Positions 40,608 to 49,063 of a stretch of 64,000 bases of DNA are shown one piece after another. The stretch is from WLMZ01 sp031367435 (GTDB lineage: Bacteria > Actinomycetota > Acidimicrobiia > Acidimicrobiales > Ilumatobacteraceae): the NCBI GenBank assembly GCA_031367435.1, contig JANLPV010000166.1, positions 48,756 through 112,755 on the forward strand. The letters run 5' to 3'. Both the position numbers and the translations under genes were made by a program. The stretch's first letter is position 1, and every line of letters starts with the position of its first letter. The notes under the pieces were generated by a model. It searched no databases, was not told the origin of the DNA, and saw only the letters and a list, made by a program, of their open reading frames with translations.

Positions 40608-42347
40608 CTATTCGAGGTCGGCGGGGTTCGGTTGATCGATGAGTTGGTAGTAGGTCTTCATCGCGCTGCCGATCGTGGGGAAGAATCGGTCGTGCCCGAT
40701 CTTGTCGTAGAGACCATATGAATGCAGACGGTCTTTGGTTTGCCCCTTCATCTCGGCCACAGCCATCACAATGCCGCGAGCGTCGAGTTCATTGAGAAAC
40801 TCAGTGAGCATCTCGGCAGCGGTGGTGTCGACATCGGTAATCGGTTCGGCGGCGAGCACAAACCATTGAATCGACGCGGCCCGGTCGTCGATTGCTCTGC
40901 GTGCAGTGGCCGCAAAGAAATCGGAGTTGGCAAAGAAAAGTGGCGCATCGAAACGGAATAACACGAGACCCGACGCTTGTACAGCGTCGGCATGACGGCT
41001 CACGTCGTGGTATCCCTTGACGTCGTGGATGCGCCCGAGCACCGCGCTGTTCGGCCGCCAGGCACGTCGTAAGAAGTCGATCACCGCGAGGGCGATGGCG
41101 ACACCGATGCCGCGAAGGGGTCCCAACAACGCGACGCCGATCGTGGCCGTTAAGGACAGAACGAGCTCGGTGCGACGGACATGCCAGAGCCAGCGCAGTG
41201 AGAGCACATCGGCGAGACCGAGAGCTGCCGCAACCAGAATCGCACCGAGGGTCGCGTTCGGAAGATTTCGTAGCGCCCCGTGAGCCGTGACGACAAGAAC
41301 GATGATCGCCACAGCGCCGGTGACGCCAGTGACTTGACTACGCGAACCATTCGCTTCGGCCACGACGCTTCGACTCGCGGATCCACTGATCGGGAAGCCT
41401 TGAAACAATCCGGCCGCGATATTCGCTGCGCCGATCGCCACCATTTCCTGGTTCGGGTCGACGTGATCGCCGTGTTTCATCGCGAACGATCGTGAGATGG
41501 GTGCGGTGTCAGCAAGCGTGACGAAGGCGAGGCCAGCTGCAGCTAGCACGAGCGTGGCGAGGTCGTGGAGACTCACGTTTGGAATGGACATCGCGGGGAA
41601 GCCGGCCGGCACTTCGCCGATCACGCTGACACCGTGTTGCGTCAGACCGAACGCGACGACCGCGACAAGAGAACCAACCACCACGAACGCCACTCCCGGC
41701 AACCTGGGGAACCAGTGGCGTAGCGCGACGATCAGTACCACAGAGACCAGACCAATCGCGGTGGATGGGCCGCCGGCATCACCGTGGTACACGCCCCGAA
41801 TAAACGACCAGAGCTCGCGAGGAACCGAACCGCCCGCAGTTGCGAAGCCGAACAACTTCGGTAGCTGGCCGCAGATGATGATGATCGCGACACCGTTCAG
41901 GTATCCGATACGCACAGGCTTGGAGAGCAATTCTGCAACCGTGCCGAGCTTGGCGATGCCGGCCGCAAGGCAGATGAGACCCATCAGCACCGCAAGCGTG
42001 CTCGCCAGCGCGATAGCGCGAGCCGGATCAGGATTGGTTGCAAGGAGTGGGGCGATGACGGTGAAGATCATCGGGCCCAGCGTCGAATCAGGCCCAACGA
42101 CAAGAATGCGTGACGGCCCGAACAGCGCGTATGCCAACAATCCGGCGGCAGTTGTGTACAAGCCGACCGCTGGCGGTAGTCCGGCGAGGCCTGCGTAGGC
42201 CATGCCCTGGGGCACGAGCAGAGTGGTGAGAACGAGTCCGGCAACAATGTCGTAGCGCAGCCACGAACGTTGGTAGGTGCACAGCAGTGAGACGCCCGGC
42301 AGCCAACGATGGGTGCCCGCGACCCGTGTGCCGTTGTGTTCGGTCAT
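40608..42347 (-). CDS. SulP-family anion transporter with STAS domain
   Basis: A 579-residue secondary transporter of sulfate, bicarbonate or a related anion. The membrane part (about 10-14 helices) shows the family start YDIVAGLVLTTLLVPQGMAYAGLAGLPP, then ALFGPSRILVVGPDST, and FQGFPISGSASRSVVAEANGSRSQ. The C-terminal STAS domain (about residues 440-560) begins LVLFRFDAPLFFANSDFF. Starts at ATG 42347 (MTEHNGTRV). It is divergent from sbcD with 49 bases between starts. The anion is not told by sequence. Confidence 0.9.
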   Translation of the reverse strand: MTEHNGTRVAGTHRWLPGVSLLCTYQRSWLRYDIVAGLVLTTLLVPQGMAYAGLAGLPPAVGLYTTAAGLLAYALFGPSRILVVGPDSTLGPMIFTVIAPLLATNPDPARAIALASTLAVLMGLICLAAGIAKLGTVAELLSKPVRIGYLNGVAIIIICGQLPKLFGFATAGGSVPRELWSFIRGVYHGDAGGPSTAIGLVSVVLIVALRHWFPRLPGVAFVVVGSLVAVVAFGLTQHGVSVIGEVPAGFPAMSIPNVSLHDLATLVLAAAGLAFVTLADTAPISRSFAMKHGDHVDPNQEMVAIGAANIAAGLFQGFPISGSASRSVVAEANGSRSQVTGVTGAVAIIVLVVTAHGALRNLPNATLGAILVAAALGLADVLSLRWLWHVRRTELVLSLTATIGVALLGPLRGIGVAIALAVIDFLRRAWRPNSAVLGRIHDVKGYHDVSRHADAVQASGLVLFRFDAPLFFANSDFFAATARRAIDDRAASIQWFVLAAEPITDVDTTAAEMLTEFLNELDARGIVMAVAEMKGQTKDRLHSYGLYDKIGHDRFFPTIGSAMKTYYQLIDQPNPADLE

Positions 42348-42396
42348 GTCAATGCGAGCGTAGCCCGGCACTGTGATCACTACGATCAATGACTTC

Positions 42397-43584
42397 ATGC
42401 GCATTCTGCACACCAGCGACCTGCATCTTGGTCGAAGCTTTGGGCCCGTATCGCTCGCCTCCGATCAGGAAGCGTTTGTGCTGTGGCTGGTCGAGGTAGT
42501 GCGCGACGAACAGATCGATCTCGTCGCCATCGCCGGCGACTTGTACGACCGAGCGATTCCACCTGCTGACTCGGTGGTGCTGATGCGCGAGTTGTTGTTG
42601 CAGTTGCGCTCGTTCGGCGTGACCGTTGTTGCGATCGCGGGCAATCACGACGGTGCCGAACGCGTCTCGGCATATGACGGCTTGCTCGACGCGGCCTCGG
42701 TCTATCTCCGCGGTGGTTACGCGCGGGCGGGTGGTGTGCTGACATTGCAGTTCAACGATGGCCCGCTCGACATCGTTGCGGTGCCGTATCTCGACCCGAT
42801 CCTGGCGCCTGCCGAACTCGTCGTTACCGTCTCTGATGGCGAGCCGGAGCGAACACGTCGAACGCATCAGAGCGTGCTCGTCGACGCGCTTGGCGCTGCA
42901 TCGCAGCATCGGTCGTCAGCGCAGCATCGATCGTCACCCCGCTCGATCGTCATTGCGCACGCATTTGTGACCGGGGGAGAGGTGTCCGAATCTGAGCGGC
43001 TCCTTACCGTTGGCGGCACCGGACAAGTTGACATCTCGATCTTCGAGGGCCATTCGTACGTCGCGCTCGGCCATCTGCACCGTCCACAGCAGGTCGGTTC
43101 GACCACTCGTCGGTACTCGGGCTCGCCATTGCCATATTCGTTCAGCGAGCAGCATCTGAAACAGATCGTGATCATCGATCTCGATGTCAACGGCGTGTGC
43201 GACGTGCGCGAGATCACCGTGCCCGTCGGCCGAGCGGTCGCCACGATTTCCGGCACGATGCACGAGCTGTTGGAGTCGGCGCAGCACGAAATAGTAGCCG
43301 ATTGTTTCATCCGCGCGGTCGTGACTGATACTGGTCAGGTCATCGACGCAAAGTCGCGTCTGCGCGAGCGATTTCCATTCGTCACCGAGGTGCTGTTGCA
43401 ACCACCGGTGGCGTCAGGTGATCGCGACGGGGCCGTTGGCCCCACCGAACGAGCGCAGTTGTCGCCGTTGGTTGCGGCGGAGGCGTTCTGGCTCGACGTC
43501 ACCAGCGAGGCACCCGACGACTCGGAACACGCCCTGCTTGAATCGATTCTCACTCGCGCCACTCTCGAGGCAAACGCACGATGA
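42397..43584 (+). CDS. sbcD: Exonuclease SbcCD subunit D
   Basis: The 395-residue Mre11-like nuclease of SbcCD, which opens DNA hairpins and trims blocked ends. Metal motifs are seen: TSDLHLGRSF, GDLYDRAIPP, AGNHDGAER, IVIAHAF and ALGHLHRPQQV. Between residues about 166 and 180 there is an in-frame 18-base-period duplication (SQHRSSAQHRSS) not typical of the family. The start is ATG 42397. The stop overlaps sbcC (ATGA), so the two subunits are made together. Confidence 0.94.
   Translation: MRILHTSDLHLGRSFGPVSLASDQEAFVLWLVEVVRDEQIDLVAIAGDLYDRAIPPADSVVLMRELLLQLRSFGVTVVAIAGNHDGAERVSAYDGLLDAASVYLRGGYARAGGVLTLQFNDGPLDIVAVPYLDPILAPAELVVTVSDGEPERTRRTHQSVLVDALGAASQHRSSAQHRSSPRSIVIAHAFVTGGEVSESERLLTVGGTGQVDISIFEGHSYVALGHLHRPQQVGSTTRRYSGSPLPYSFSEQHLKQIVIIDLDVNGVCDVREITVPVGRAVATISGTMHELLESAQHEIVADCFIRAVVTDTGQVIDAKSRLRERFPFVTEVLLQPPVASGDRDGAVGPTERAQLSPLVAAEAFWLDVTSEAPDDSEHALLESILTRATLEANAR
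42902..42936 (+). repeat. 18-bp-period repeat in sbcD
   Basis: CGCAGCATCGGTCGTCA at 42902 and CGCAGCATCGATCGTCA at 42920 are in frame and repeat the residues QHRSS. Confidence 0.85.
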
Positions 43585-46538
43585 GGCCGCTGCATCTGCG
43601 CCTTGCCGCGTTCGGTTCATACCCCGCACATGAGTCGGTCGACTTTGTCGCCCTCGCGGTGCATGGCCTGTTTGTGGTCAGCGGTCCCACGGGCAGCGGC
43701 AAGACAACGTTGTTCGATGCGATGACCTACGCGCTCTACGGGTCGTTGCCGGGCGATCGCCCCGACGACGTTCGTTCGCATCACGCTGCGAGCACCGTCG
43801 ACACCGAGGTGGAGCTGACGTTCGAGGCTGAGGGTCGCACCTATCGGGTGAGACGTACGCCGAAACAAGATCGCCCGAAGGCGCGCGGCACGGGCACGAC
43901 AACTGTTGCCGCAACGGCGCAGCTATACGAAGTGACGCCGACCGGAGACGTGGCCCTGGCCAACGGCAAGCGCGATGTCGATCCAGTATGCGCCGAACTT
44001 GTGGGACTCAACTGCGATCAGTTCCAGCGTGTCGTGCTGCTGCCGCAAGGCAAGTGCGCACAGTTTCTACTGTGCAAGTCCGATGAACGACAGGCGTTGC
44101 TGCAGCAGTTGTTTGGGACGCGGCTGTTCGAGCGGGCCACGCAACTTGCCCAAGATCGAGCAGCTGAACTTCGTCGCGATCTGGCCGAGCGTGATGCAGA
44201 AGCGGATCGCCATCGTAAGAACGCGCTCGACGGCGTTGCGCTGCTCGCCGGAGAACTGATCGTTGACGCAGACTCCGGGGAACACCTCGAGGCCGCCGCC
44301 GATCTCGATATCGACGCCATCGAAGTGCTCATCGCGACGCTGACCCCCCTGTTGGCGAGTGAACGCCGCCGCCTCGATGACCTGTCACTTCGATCTTTGG
44401 CGGCATCGGCTGCACTTGCTACGGCCGACTCGGTTGCCGCGCAGTGGCGCGAGCGCGAACGGTTGAACGATGAGCATGCTGAACTTGAGGCTCAACGCGC
44501 TGACGTTGAGTTGCAGCGCGTGCGACTTTCGGCGGCCGGTCGGGCCGCGCCAGTCGTAGCCGCCGATTCGCGCGTCGCTGTCGCGCGAATTGACCTCGAG
44601 CGTAATGACGAACGACTTCGCGACGTGGTGGCCGACCTCGAAACTGATTTCGAAGCGCTTGGTCTTGATCGCCGGCCTTCCACCGCAACCGGTGCGGTGG
44701 CCCAATTGGCCATTCGAGAGGCGCGTGTGTCGGCAGACGAGCAGCGCCTCGACGAGTTACACAACGCCGAGGACGTCGCCAATCATCTCGCCGCTGAGCT
44801 TGCCACTACGACAGCGGCCGTCGAACAATTCGACGTCGTTCTGGCGGAGATTTCCCCCGAACAGCAACGCCTGCAAACGAGGGTGGATGAACTTCACGTC
44901 GTTGCTGGCGGTGTCGAACAGTTGGAACGCGCCGCTGAACATTCCAAAGATCTGGTCGAGCGCGCCGAAGAGCAAGCATCCGACGAGCACTCACTTCGTC
45001 AGGCCAACGAAGCGGCCACGGTGGCGCTTGCTGATCGGCTACGAATCACGGCGGCATTCATTGCCGATGCAGCGCCGCGCCTCGCCGACGAACTGACTGC
45101 CGGCCAACCGTGCCCGGTGTGTGGCAGCACTGAGCATCCAACCCCGGCTGCGCGGCACGCCCACGAACCGGTGGGACGTGACGAACTCGACCGTGCCGTC
45201 GAGGCGTCGCAGCGGGCCGACGCGAGTGTTCATACGCTGGCCGTGCGGTTGGGTGAACATCGGCGTGTTCTCGGCGATCGTGCCGACGACGCGTTGAGTT
45301 CCCTGCGCGACGAGTATGTCGCTCACAAAGCGTTGCTCAGCGCGGCGCGTCAGGCTGTCGCGGAGCTGACGCAACGACGGGCCGAGCTCACGAAGCTGGA
45401 GGACGCCGGTCGAGATGCGCTTGCACAGCGCCAGCAGCTCATCACTGACTCAGCCGGGACCACGGGCGCGTTGGCCGGCCCAACGCGAGAGGTGGAACGG
45501 TTGAGGGCAGAGGTCGGCGACATCGATGCTGAAGTCGTGGCGCGCCAACGCGTTGCACTTGCAGCTGCGAAGTCTGCTGTCTCGCTGCTGGCCGCGACAG
45601 AGAGTGAACGCGAGGGAGTGCTTGGCGTGCTCAAGCACGTCGAACAGCAATGCGCCGCCGCGCTGATCGAAAGTGGCTTCGCCAGCACAACCGAGGCGCG
45701 CGCCGTGGCGATGCCTGCAGATGAAATTTTTGTGACCGAACGCAAGCTCGCCGAGTGGCAGCAGCGATGTGTGGAAGTCGATATTCAGTTGACCAAACTG
45801 CGCGAGGTTGATCTCGGCGAAGTTTGCCCAGACACGCAACACCTCCGGCTCGAGGCCGAGGCACTTGTCGGCGAGTCACGCGTGGCCACGAACCTGCAGT
45901 CTCAGCGCGATCTGCGCCTCAATGATGCGAATGTTGCGGTGAGCCTGTCACGCGCGGTCTTCAATGATGCCGAGGACCTACGCGCCGCTCGCGCCACCGC
46001 TGAACGAGTCGCCACCATGTGCGTGGGGCGAAACCGCATCAACGTTGCACTCGAGACTTGGGTACTCGCCGGCGAACTCGAACGGGTCACCCATGCCGCC
46101 AACGTGCACCTCGAGCGCATGACCCGCGGCCGTTATCGACTACAGCGTTCGGGCGACGCCGACGATCGTCGGCGGCGTGGTGGCCTTGATCTTGTCGTGC
46201 TCGACTCCGATACCGGCAAGCCGCGGGTGCCGGGCACGCTGTCGGGTGGTGAGCAGTTTCAGGCGTCGCTTGCGCTGGCGCTGGGTCTCGCCGACGTTGT
46301 GAGCCAGGGCGGTTCCGGCAGTGGCAAGGTCTTCGAAGCGCTGTTCGTCGACGAAGGTTTCGGGTCGCTCGATCCGCAGGCCCTCGACGAAGCAATTGAT
46401 GCATTGCACGAGTTGCATGCAACGGGCCGCATGGTTGGCGTGATCACTCACGTCGAAACGATGAAGCAGCAACTACCGATCGGTATTGAGGTACTCGTGC
46501 GAGCCGATGGAGTGGGTTCGACCTTGCGTCAACCCTGA
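43581..46538 (+). CDS. sbcC: Exonuclease SbcCD subunit C
   Basis: The 985-residue SMC/Rad50-like ATPase of SbcCD. Walker A is GPTGSGKTTLFDAMTYALYG near residue 33; the zinc-hook is CPVCGSTEH near residue 512 between two long coiled coils; the C-terminal ATPase half has LSGGEQFQASLALALGLADVV (signature) and LFVDEGFGSLD (Walker B, with D-loop). It opens DNA access for SbcD and tethers ends. It is translationally coupled to sbcD. A small hairpin plus T-run follows. Confidence 0.95.
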   Translation: MRPLHLRLAAFGSYPAHESVDFVALAVHGLFVVSGPTGSGKTTLFDAMTYALYGSLPGDRPDDVRSHHAASTVDTEVELTFEAEGRTYRVRRTPKQDRPKARGTGTTTVAATAQLYEVTPTGDVALANGKRDVDPVCAELVGLNCDQFQRVVLLPQGKCAQFLLCKSDERQALLQQLFGTRLFERATQLAQDRAAELRRDLAERDAEADRHRKNALDGVALLAGELIVDADSGEHLEAAADLDIDAIEVLIATLTPLLASERRRLDDLSLRSLAASAALATADSVAAQWRERERLNDEHAELEAQRADVELQRVRLSAAGRAAPVVAADSRVAVARIDLERNDERLRDVVADLETDFEALGLDRRPSTATGAVAQLAIREARVSADEQRLDELHNAEDVANHLAAELATTTAAVEQFDVVLAEISPEQQRLQTRVDELHVVAGGVEQLERAAEHSKDLVERAEEQASDEHSLRQANEAATVALADRLRITAAFIADAAPRLADELTAGQPCPVCGSTEHPTPAARHAHEPVGRDELDRAVEASQRADASVHTLAVRLGEHRRVLGDRADDALSSLRDEYVAHKALLSAARQAVAELTQRRAELTKLEDAGRDALAQRQQLITDSAGTTGALAGPTREVERLRAEVGDIDAEVVARQRVALAAAKSAVSLLAATESEREGVLGVLKHVEQQCAAALIESGFASTTEARAVAMPADEIFVTERKLAEWQQRCVEVDIQLTKLREVDLGEVCPDTQHLRLEAEALVGESRVATNLQSQRDLRLNDANVAVSLSRAVFNDAEDLRAARATAERVATMCVGRNRINVALETWVLAGELERVTHAANVHLERMTRGRYRLQRSGDADDRRRRGGLDLVVLDSDTGKPRVPGTLSGGEQFQASLALALGLADVVSQGGSGSGKVFEALFVDEGFGSLDPQALDEAIDALHELHATGRMVGVITHVETMKQQLPIGIEVLVRADGVGSTLRQP

Positions 46539-46575
46539 GGGCATCGGATACGTCTCGGGTGACAGCCGCCGGACT

Positions 46576-46594
46576 CGTCAGACGTGACGTTTTT
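46576..46594 (+). terminator. Intrinsic terminator after sbcC
   Basis: CGTCA-GACG-TGACG is followed directly by TTTTT, 37 bases after the sbcC stop. The stem is only five bases, so it is a weak terminator. Confidence 0.5.
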
Positions 46595-46602
46595 GACTGC
46601 AT

Positions 46603-46628
46603 CGCCGCAGTTCAGCGCCGCAGTTCAG
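46603..46628 (+). repeat. 13-bp tandem duplication, intergenic
   Basis: CGCCGCAGTTCAG occurs twice in a row, followed by a decayed third copy (CGCAACAGTTCG). It lies between the convergent sbcC and anti-sigma genes. Confidence 0.85.
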
Positions 46629-46689
46629 CGCAACAGTTCGTCGAGCATTATCTTCGTACCGAAGCAGCGTTGGCGCGGACATTGGCCCC

Positions 46690-46953
46690 TCAGTCGCGGT
46701 CGCGATCGGCTTGATATTGCTGGAAGAGATCCACAAGGCCATCGAGTGTCGACGGTTCGAGATCGTCGGGCTCGACCTTGCCGGTGAGCTCGATGGTGAC
46801 CCGCATCTGGCGCACATATTCCGTGCAGCCATCGCACTTACTGAGGTGACGTTCGAGTGTTCGACGATTGGTTCGAGACAGCAAGCCATCGAGGTAGTCG
46901 CTGACGAGTTCAACCGCTTGGCGGCACTCAATGTTCGTTCTCGTGAGCTTCAC
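46690..46953 (-). CDS. Zinc-finger anti-sigma factor (ZAS type)
   Basis: An 87-residue soluble protein with the ZAS signature H-x3-C-x2-C in ERHLSKCDGCTEYV and an upstream cysteine (IECRQAVELVSDYLDG). Such proteins bind and silence their partner ECF sigma factor, often in response to redox or envelope stress. There is no membrane helix. The GTG at 46953 overlaps the sigma gene stop (GTGA), so the partners are made in step. Confidence 0.87.
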   Translation of the reverse strand: MKLTRTNIECRQAVELVSDYLDGLLSRTNRRTLERHLSKCDGCTEYVRQMRVTIELTGKVEPDDLEPSTLDGLVDLFQQYQADRDRD

Positions 46954-47549
46954 TGGTTGCCTCCTTCGTCAATCTCGTCGAGCGCTGCTCGCACCTTGGC
47001 TCGGCCTCGGTGCAACACAACCCGCACGTTGGCCTCGCTGAGACCTAAGAGATCTGCGACCTCTGTAGTGGATAGTCCTTCGACATCGCGCAACGTTACG
47101 ACTGCCCGTGCCGGCTCGGGCAACTCGCTGATCGTGCGGCGGATTGTGGCGATGACGAGTTCGTTGGCGACTCGGCCGTCGACGAGGTCGGTGAACGACC
47201 GGGGTGGCGTCGTCCACATGCCATTTTCGCCAAAGCGGGAACCATCAACGGCGGTCGTAGATTCCGTTGGATCGACCGGCACAGATCGATGCTCACGTGT
47301 GCCAATGGAACGGGCGCGGTTGACGCAGATACGCAGCAACCACGTTTTGAAGCTCGATCGTTGCTCGAAACGTTCGATACCGCGAACGACAGCCATCCAG
47401 GTTTCCTGGGCAACATCTTCAGCCGTCGAGTAGCTCCCTACGTAGACGCGAGCGACGCGTACAAGGGTTGCGTGATGACGTCGAACGATGTCGGCGAAGG
47501 CCTGCTGATCGCCAGACAAGAGCCGGCGCAGGAGTTCAGCGTCGTCCAT
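46950..47549 (-). CDS. ECF-family RNA polymerase sigma factor
   Basis: A 199-residue group 4 sigma factor. Region 2 (about residues 5-70) has FADIVRRHHATLVRVARVYV and AEDVAQETWMAVVRGIERFE; region 4 (about 130-190) has SELPEPARAVVTLRDVEGLS and a helix-turn-helix VADLLGLSEANVRVVLHRGR. The linker between is rather long. I start at ATG 47549 (MDDAELLRRLL), since the upstream extension lacks family similarity. Target genes are unknown. Its gene is divergent from the DapB-like gene. Confidence 0.9.
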   Translation of the reverse strand: MDDAELLRRLLSGDQQAFADIVRRHHATLVRVARVYVGSYSTAEDVAQETWMAVVRGIERFEQRSSFKTWLLRICVNRARSIGTREHRSVPVDPTESTTAVDGSRFGENGMWTTPPRSFTDLVDGRVANELVIATIRRTISELPEPARAVVTLRDVEGLSTTEVADLLGLSEANVRVVLHRGRAKVRAALDEIDEGGNQ

Positions 47550-47689
47550 GTCGGGGGAGTCTACGACGCAATGGCGGCGGTGTCGTCGCTGAGGCAATAG
47601 GGCTGGAAAGCCAAGCGCAGGGGTAGGCGGCTGAGCGGGCTCAGATCGGTGTGGCGCGCCTAAGGTTTGACGACGCAAAGGAGATCAAC

Positions 47690-48499
47690 GTGTCGATCAA
47701 GGTGTGCATCGCAGGGACAACCGGTTGGACGGGCAGTGTGGTGGCCCGCCACCTGCTGAACTCAGCAGATTTCGAGGTGGTCGGCGCGATTGCTCGGCAA
47801 AGCGCGGGACGCGACGTCGGTGAGGTGTTGGGGATGGACCGCGCCGGCGTGGCCATTTCTGCAAGCCTCGCTGACGTGTTGGCGTCGGGGGCGAGGCCCG
47901 ATGTACTCGTGGACTACACCGACCCAATGTCAGTGAAGGAGCGGACGTTCGAAGCCTTGGCCAATGGCATCCGCGTCGTGATCGGCACGTCGGGCCCAAC
48001 GGCTGACGATTACGCAGACATCGAGCGCGAAGCCACGGCGCGTGGTCTTGGTGTGGTCGCGGCCGGAAACTTCTCGATCACCGCGGCGCTCGCCAAGCAC
48101 TTCTCACTGCTTGCTGCCCAGTACTTGCCCACGTGGGAGATCATTGATTACGCGAGCGCCGGAAAGCTTGATTCGCCGAGCGGCACCGTGATGGAACTTG
48201 CCGAGACGATGGGAAATATCAAGGCGTCAGAACTGGCGTTGTCGATCGATAAGACCCACGGCGTCAAAGCAGCGAGGGGTGCCACGATCGGCGGAACGCA
48301 GGTTCATTCGGTTCGTTTACCCGGCTTCATCATCGCGTTCGAGACGTTGTTTGGTCTGCCCGATGAGCGGCTCACCATCCGCCACGATGCTGGCTCGAGC
48401 GCCGAGCCGTATGCAGTTGGCACGCTGCTCGCCGTCACGAAAGTAATGGAGATCAGTGGTCTTGTGCGTGGACTTGACCAACTGCTGTTCGGTGGTTGA
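47690..48499 (+). CDS. DapB-like dihydrodipicolinate reductase homologue, altered active site
   Basis: A 269-residue NAD(P)-dependent reductase with the DapB layout: Rossmann start VCIAGTTGWTGSVVARHLL, LVDYTDP, VVIGTSGPTADD, GNFSITAALAKHFS and GTQVHSVRLPGFIIAFE. DapB reduces hydroxy-tetrahydrodipicolinate in lysine and peptidoglycan synthesis. The catalytic segment is EIIDYASAGKLDSPSGT: the lysine (K159) and SGT substrate loop are kept, but the usual His-His pair is Ala155-Ser156. The start GTG 47690 is set by AAAGGAG upstream. It may be a divergent true DapB or a reductase of another substrate. Confidence 0.75.
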   Translation: MSIKVCIAGTTGWTGSVVARHLLNSADFEVVGAIARQSAGRDVGEVLGMDRAGVAISASLADVLASGARPDVLVDYTDPMSVKERTFEALANGIRVVIGTSGPTADDYADIEREATARGLGVVAAGNFSITAALAKHFSLLAAQYLPTWEIIDYASAGKLDSPSGTVMELAETMGNIKASELALSIDKTHGVKAARGATIGGTQVHSVRLPGFIIAFETLFGLPDERLTIRHDAGSSAEPYAVGTLLAVTKVMEISGLVRGLDQLLFGG

Positions 48500-48559
48500 A
48501 CTCGGTGGTTGAACTCGGTGGTTGAGCTCGGCGGCGTTGAGCTCGGTGGCGTCGCGCTC
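48491..48559 (+). repeat. 13/15-bp tandem repeat at the DapB-like gene end
   Basis: Three 13-base units (GGTGGTTGAACTC, twice exact, once with one change) at 48491, 48504 and 48517 are followed by two 15-base variants to 48559. The first unit holds the TGA stop of the DapB-like gene, so the array begins inside the coding end. It lies between convergent genes. Confidence 0.9.
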
Positions 48560-48598
48560 GGTGGGCCCGGATCACCGACGCGATCGTGTGTTGACTGC

Positions 48599-49063
48599 TC
48601 AGGGCTCGCCGATGCAGAGTGCGCCTTTCACGCCGATGGAGAGTTCTTTCTGCGTCGATGACATGACCGCGATGCTGCTGATGTGGTCGACGTAGGCAAC
48701 CTTGGCCGCCGCGTCGCAGATGTCGAGCGCCGTCTTGATGTCGTCATTGGCGAGCGACGTGGAGATGTTGACGTACGTGCAGCCGCCGATGAGCTCGACC
48801 TTGGTGATTGCGGTGTTGGCGGCAGCGGCGGTGACCGTGGCGACGATATCGGTAGGGCATTGGCCCGCCGCCGTGCTGGTGGGTGTTGCAGCTAATGGAG
48901 TGGTGTCTGTGGACTGTGCCGCGGTGCCGCCTGGAGCGGAGGTGTCTTGTGAGCTTGCGGCTGGCTGAGACGCATGGCTGCCCGACGACGATGAACTGGC
49001 GCAGCCGATCAGTGCAAATGCACAGAGGGTCAGCACTACGGAGGAGCGCGTGAGTCGAATCAT
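48599..49063 (-). CDS. Lipoprotein of unknown function coupled to recD
   Basis: A 154-residue exported protein. The lipoprotein signal is MIRLTRSSVVLTLCAFAL with lipobox LIGC, followed by a Ser/Thr/Ala/Pro-rich linker (residues about 22-68) and a domain of about 85 residues with four cysteines (GQCPTD, GGCTYV, LDICDA, ALCIGEP), likely two disulfides. I do not know the family. Its ATG overlaps the recD stop (ATGA), which ties an envelope protein to the recCBD operon. Confidence 0.75.
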   Translation of the reverse strand: MIRLTRSSVVLTLCAFALIGCASSSSSGSHASQPAASSQDTSAPGGTAAQSTDTTPLAATPTSTAAGQCPTDIVATVTAAAANTAITKVELIGGCTYVNISTSLANDDIKTALDICDAAAKVAYVDHISSIAVMSSTQKELSIGVKGALCIGEP

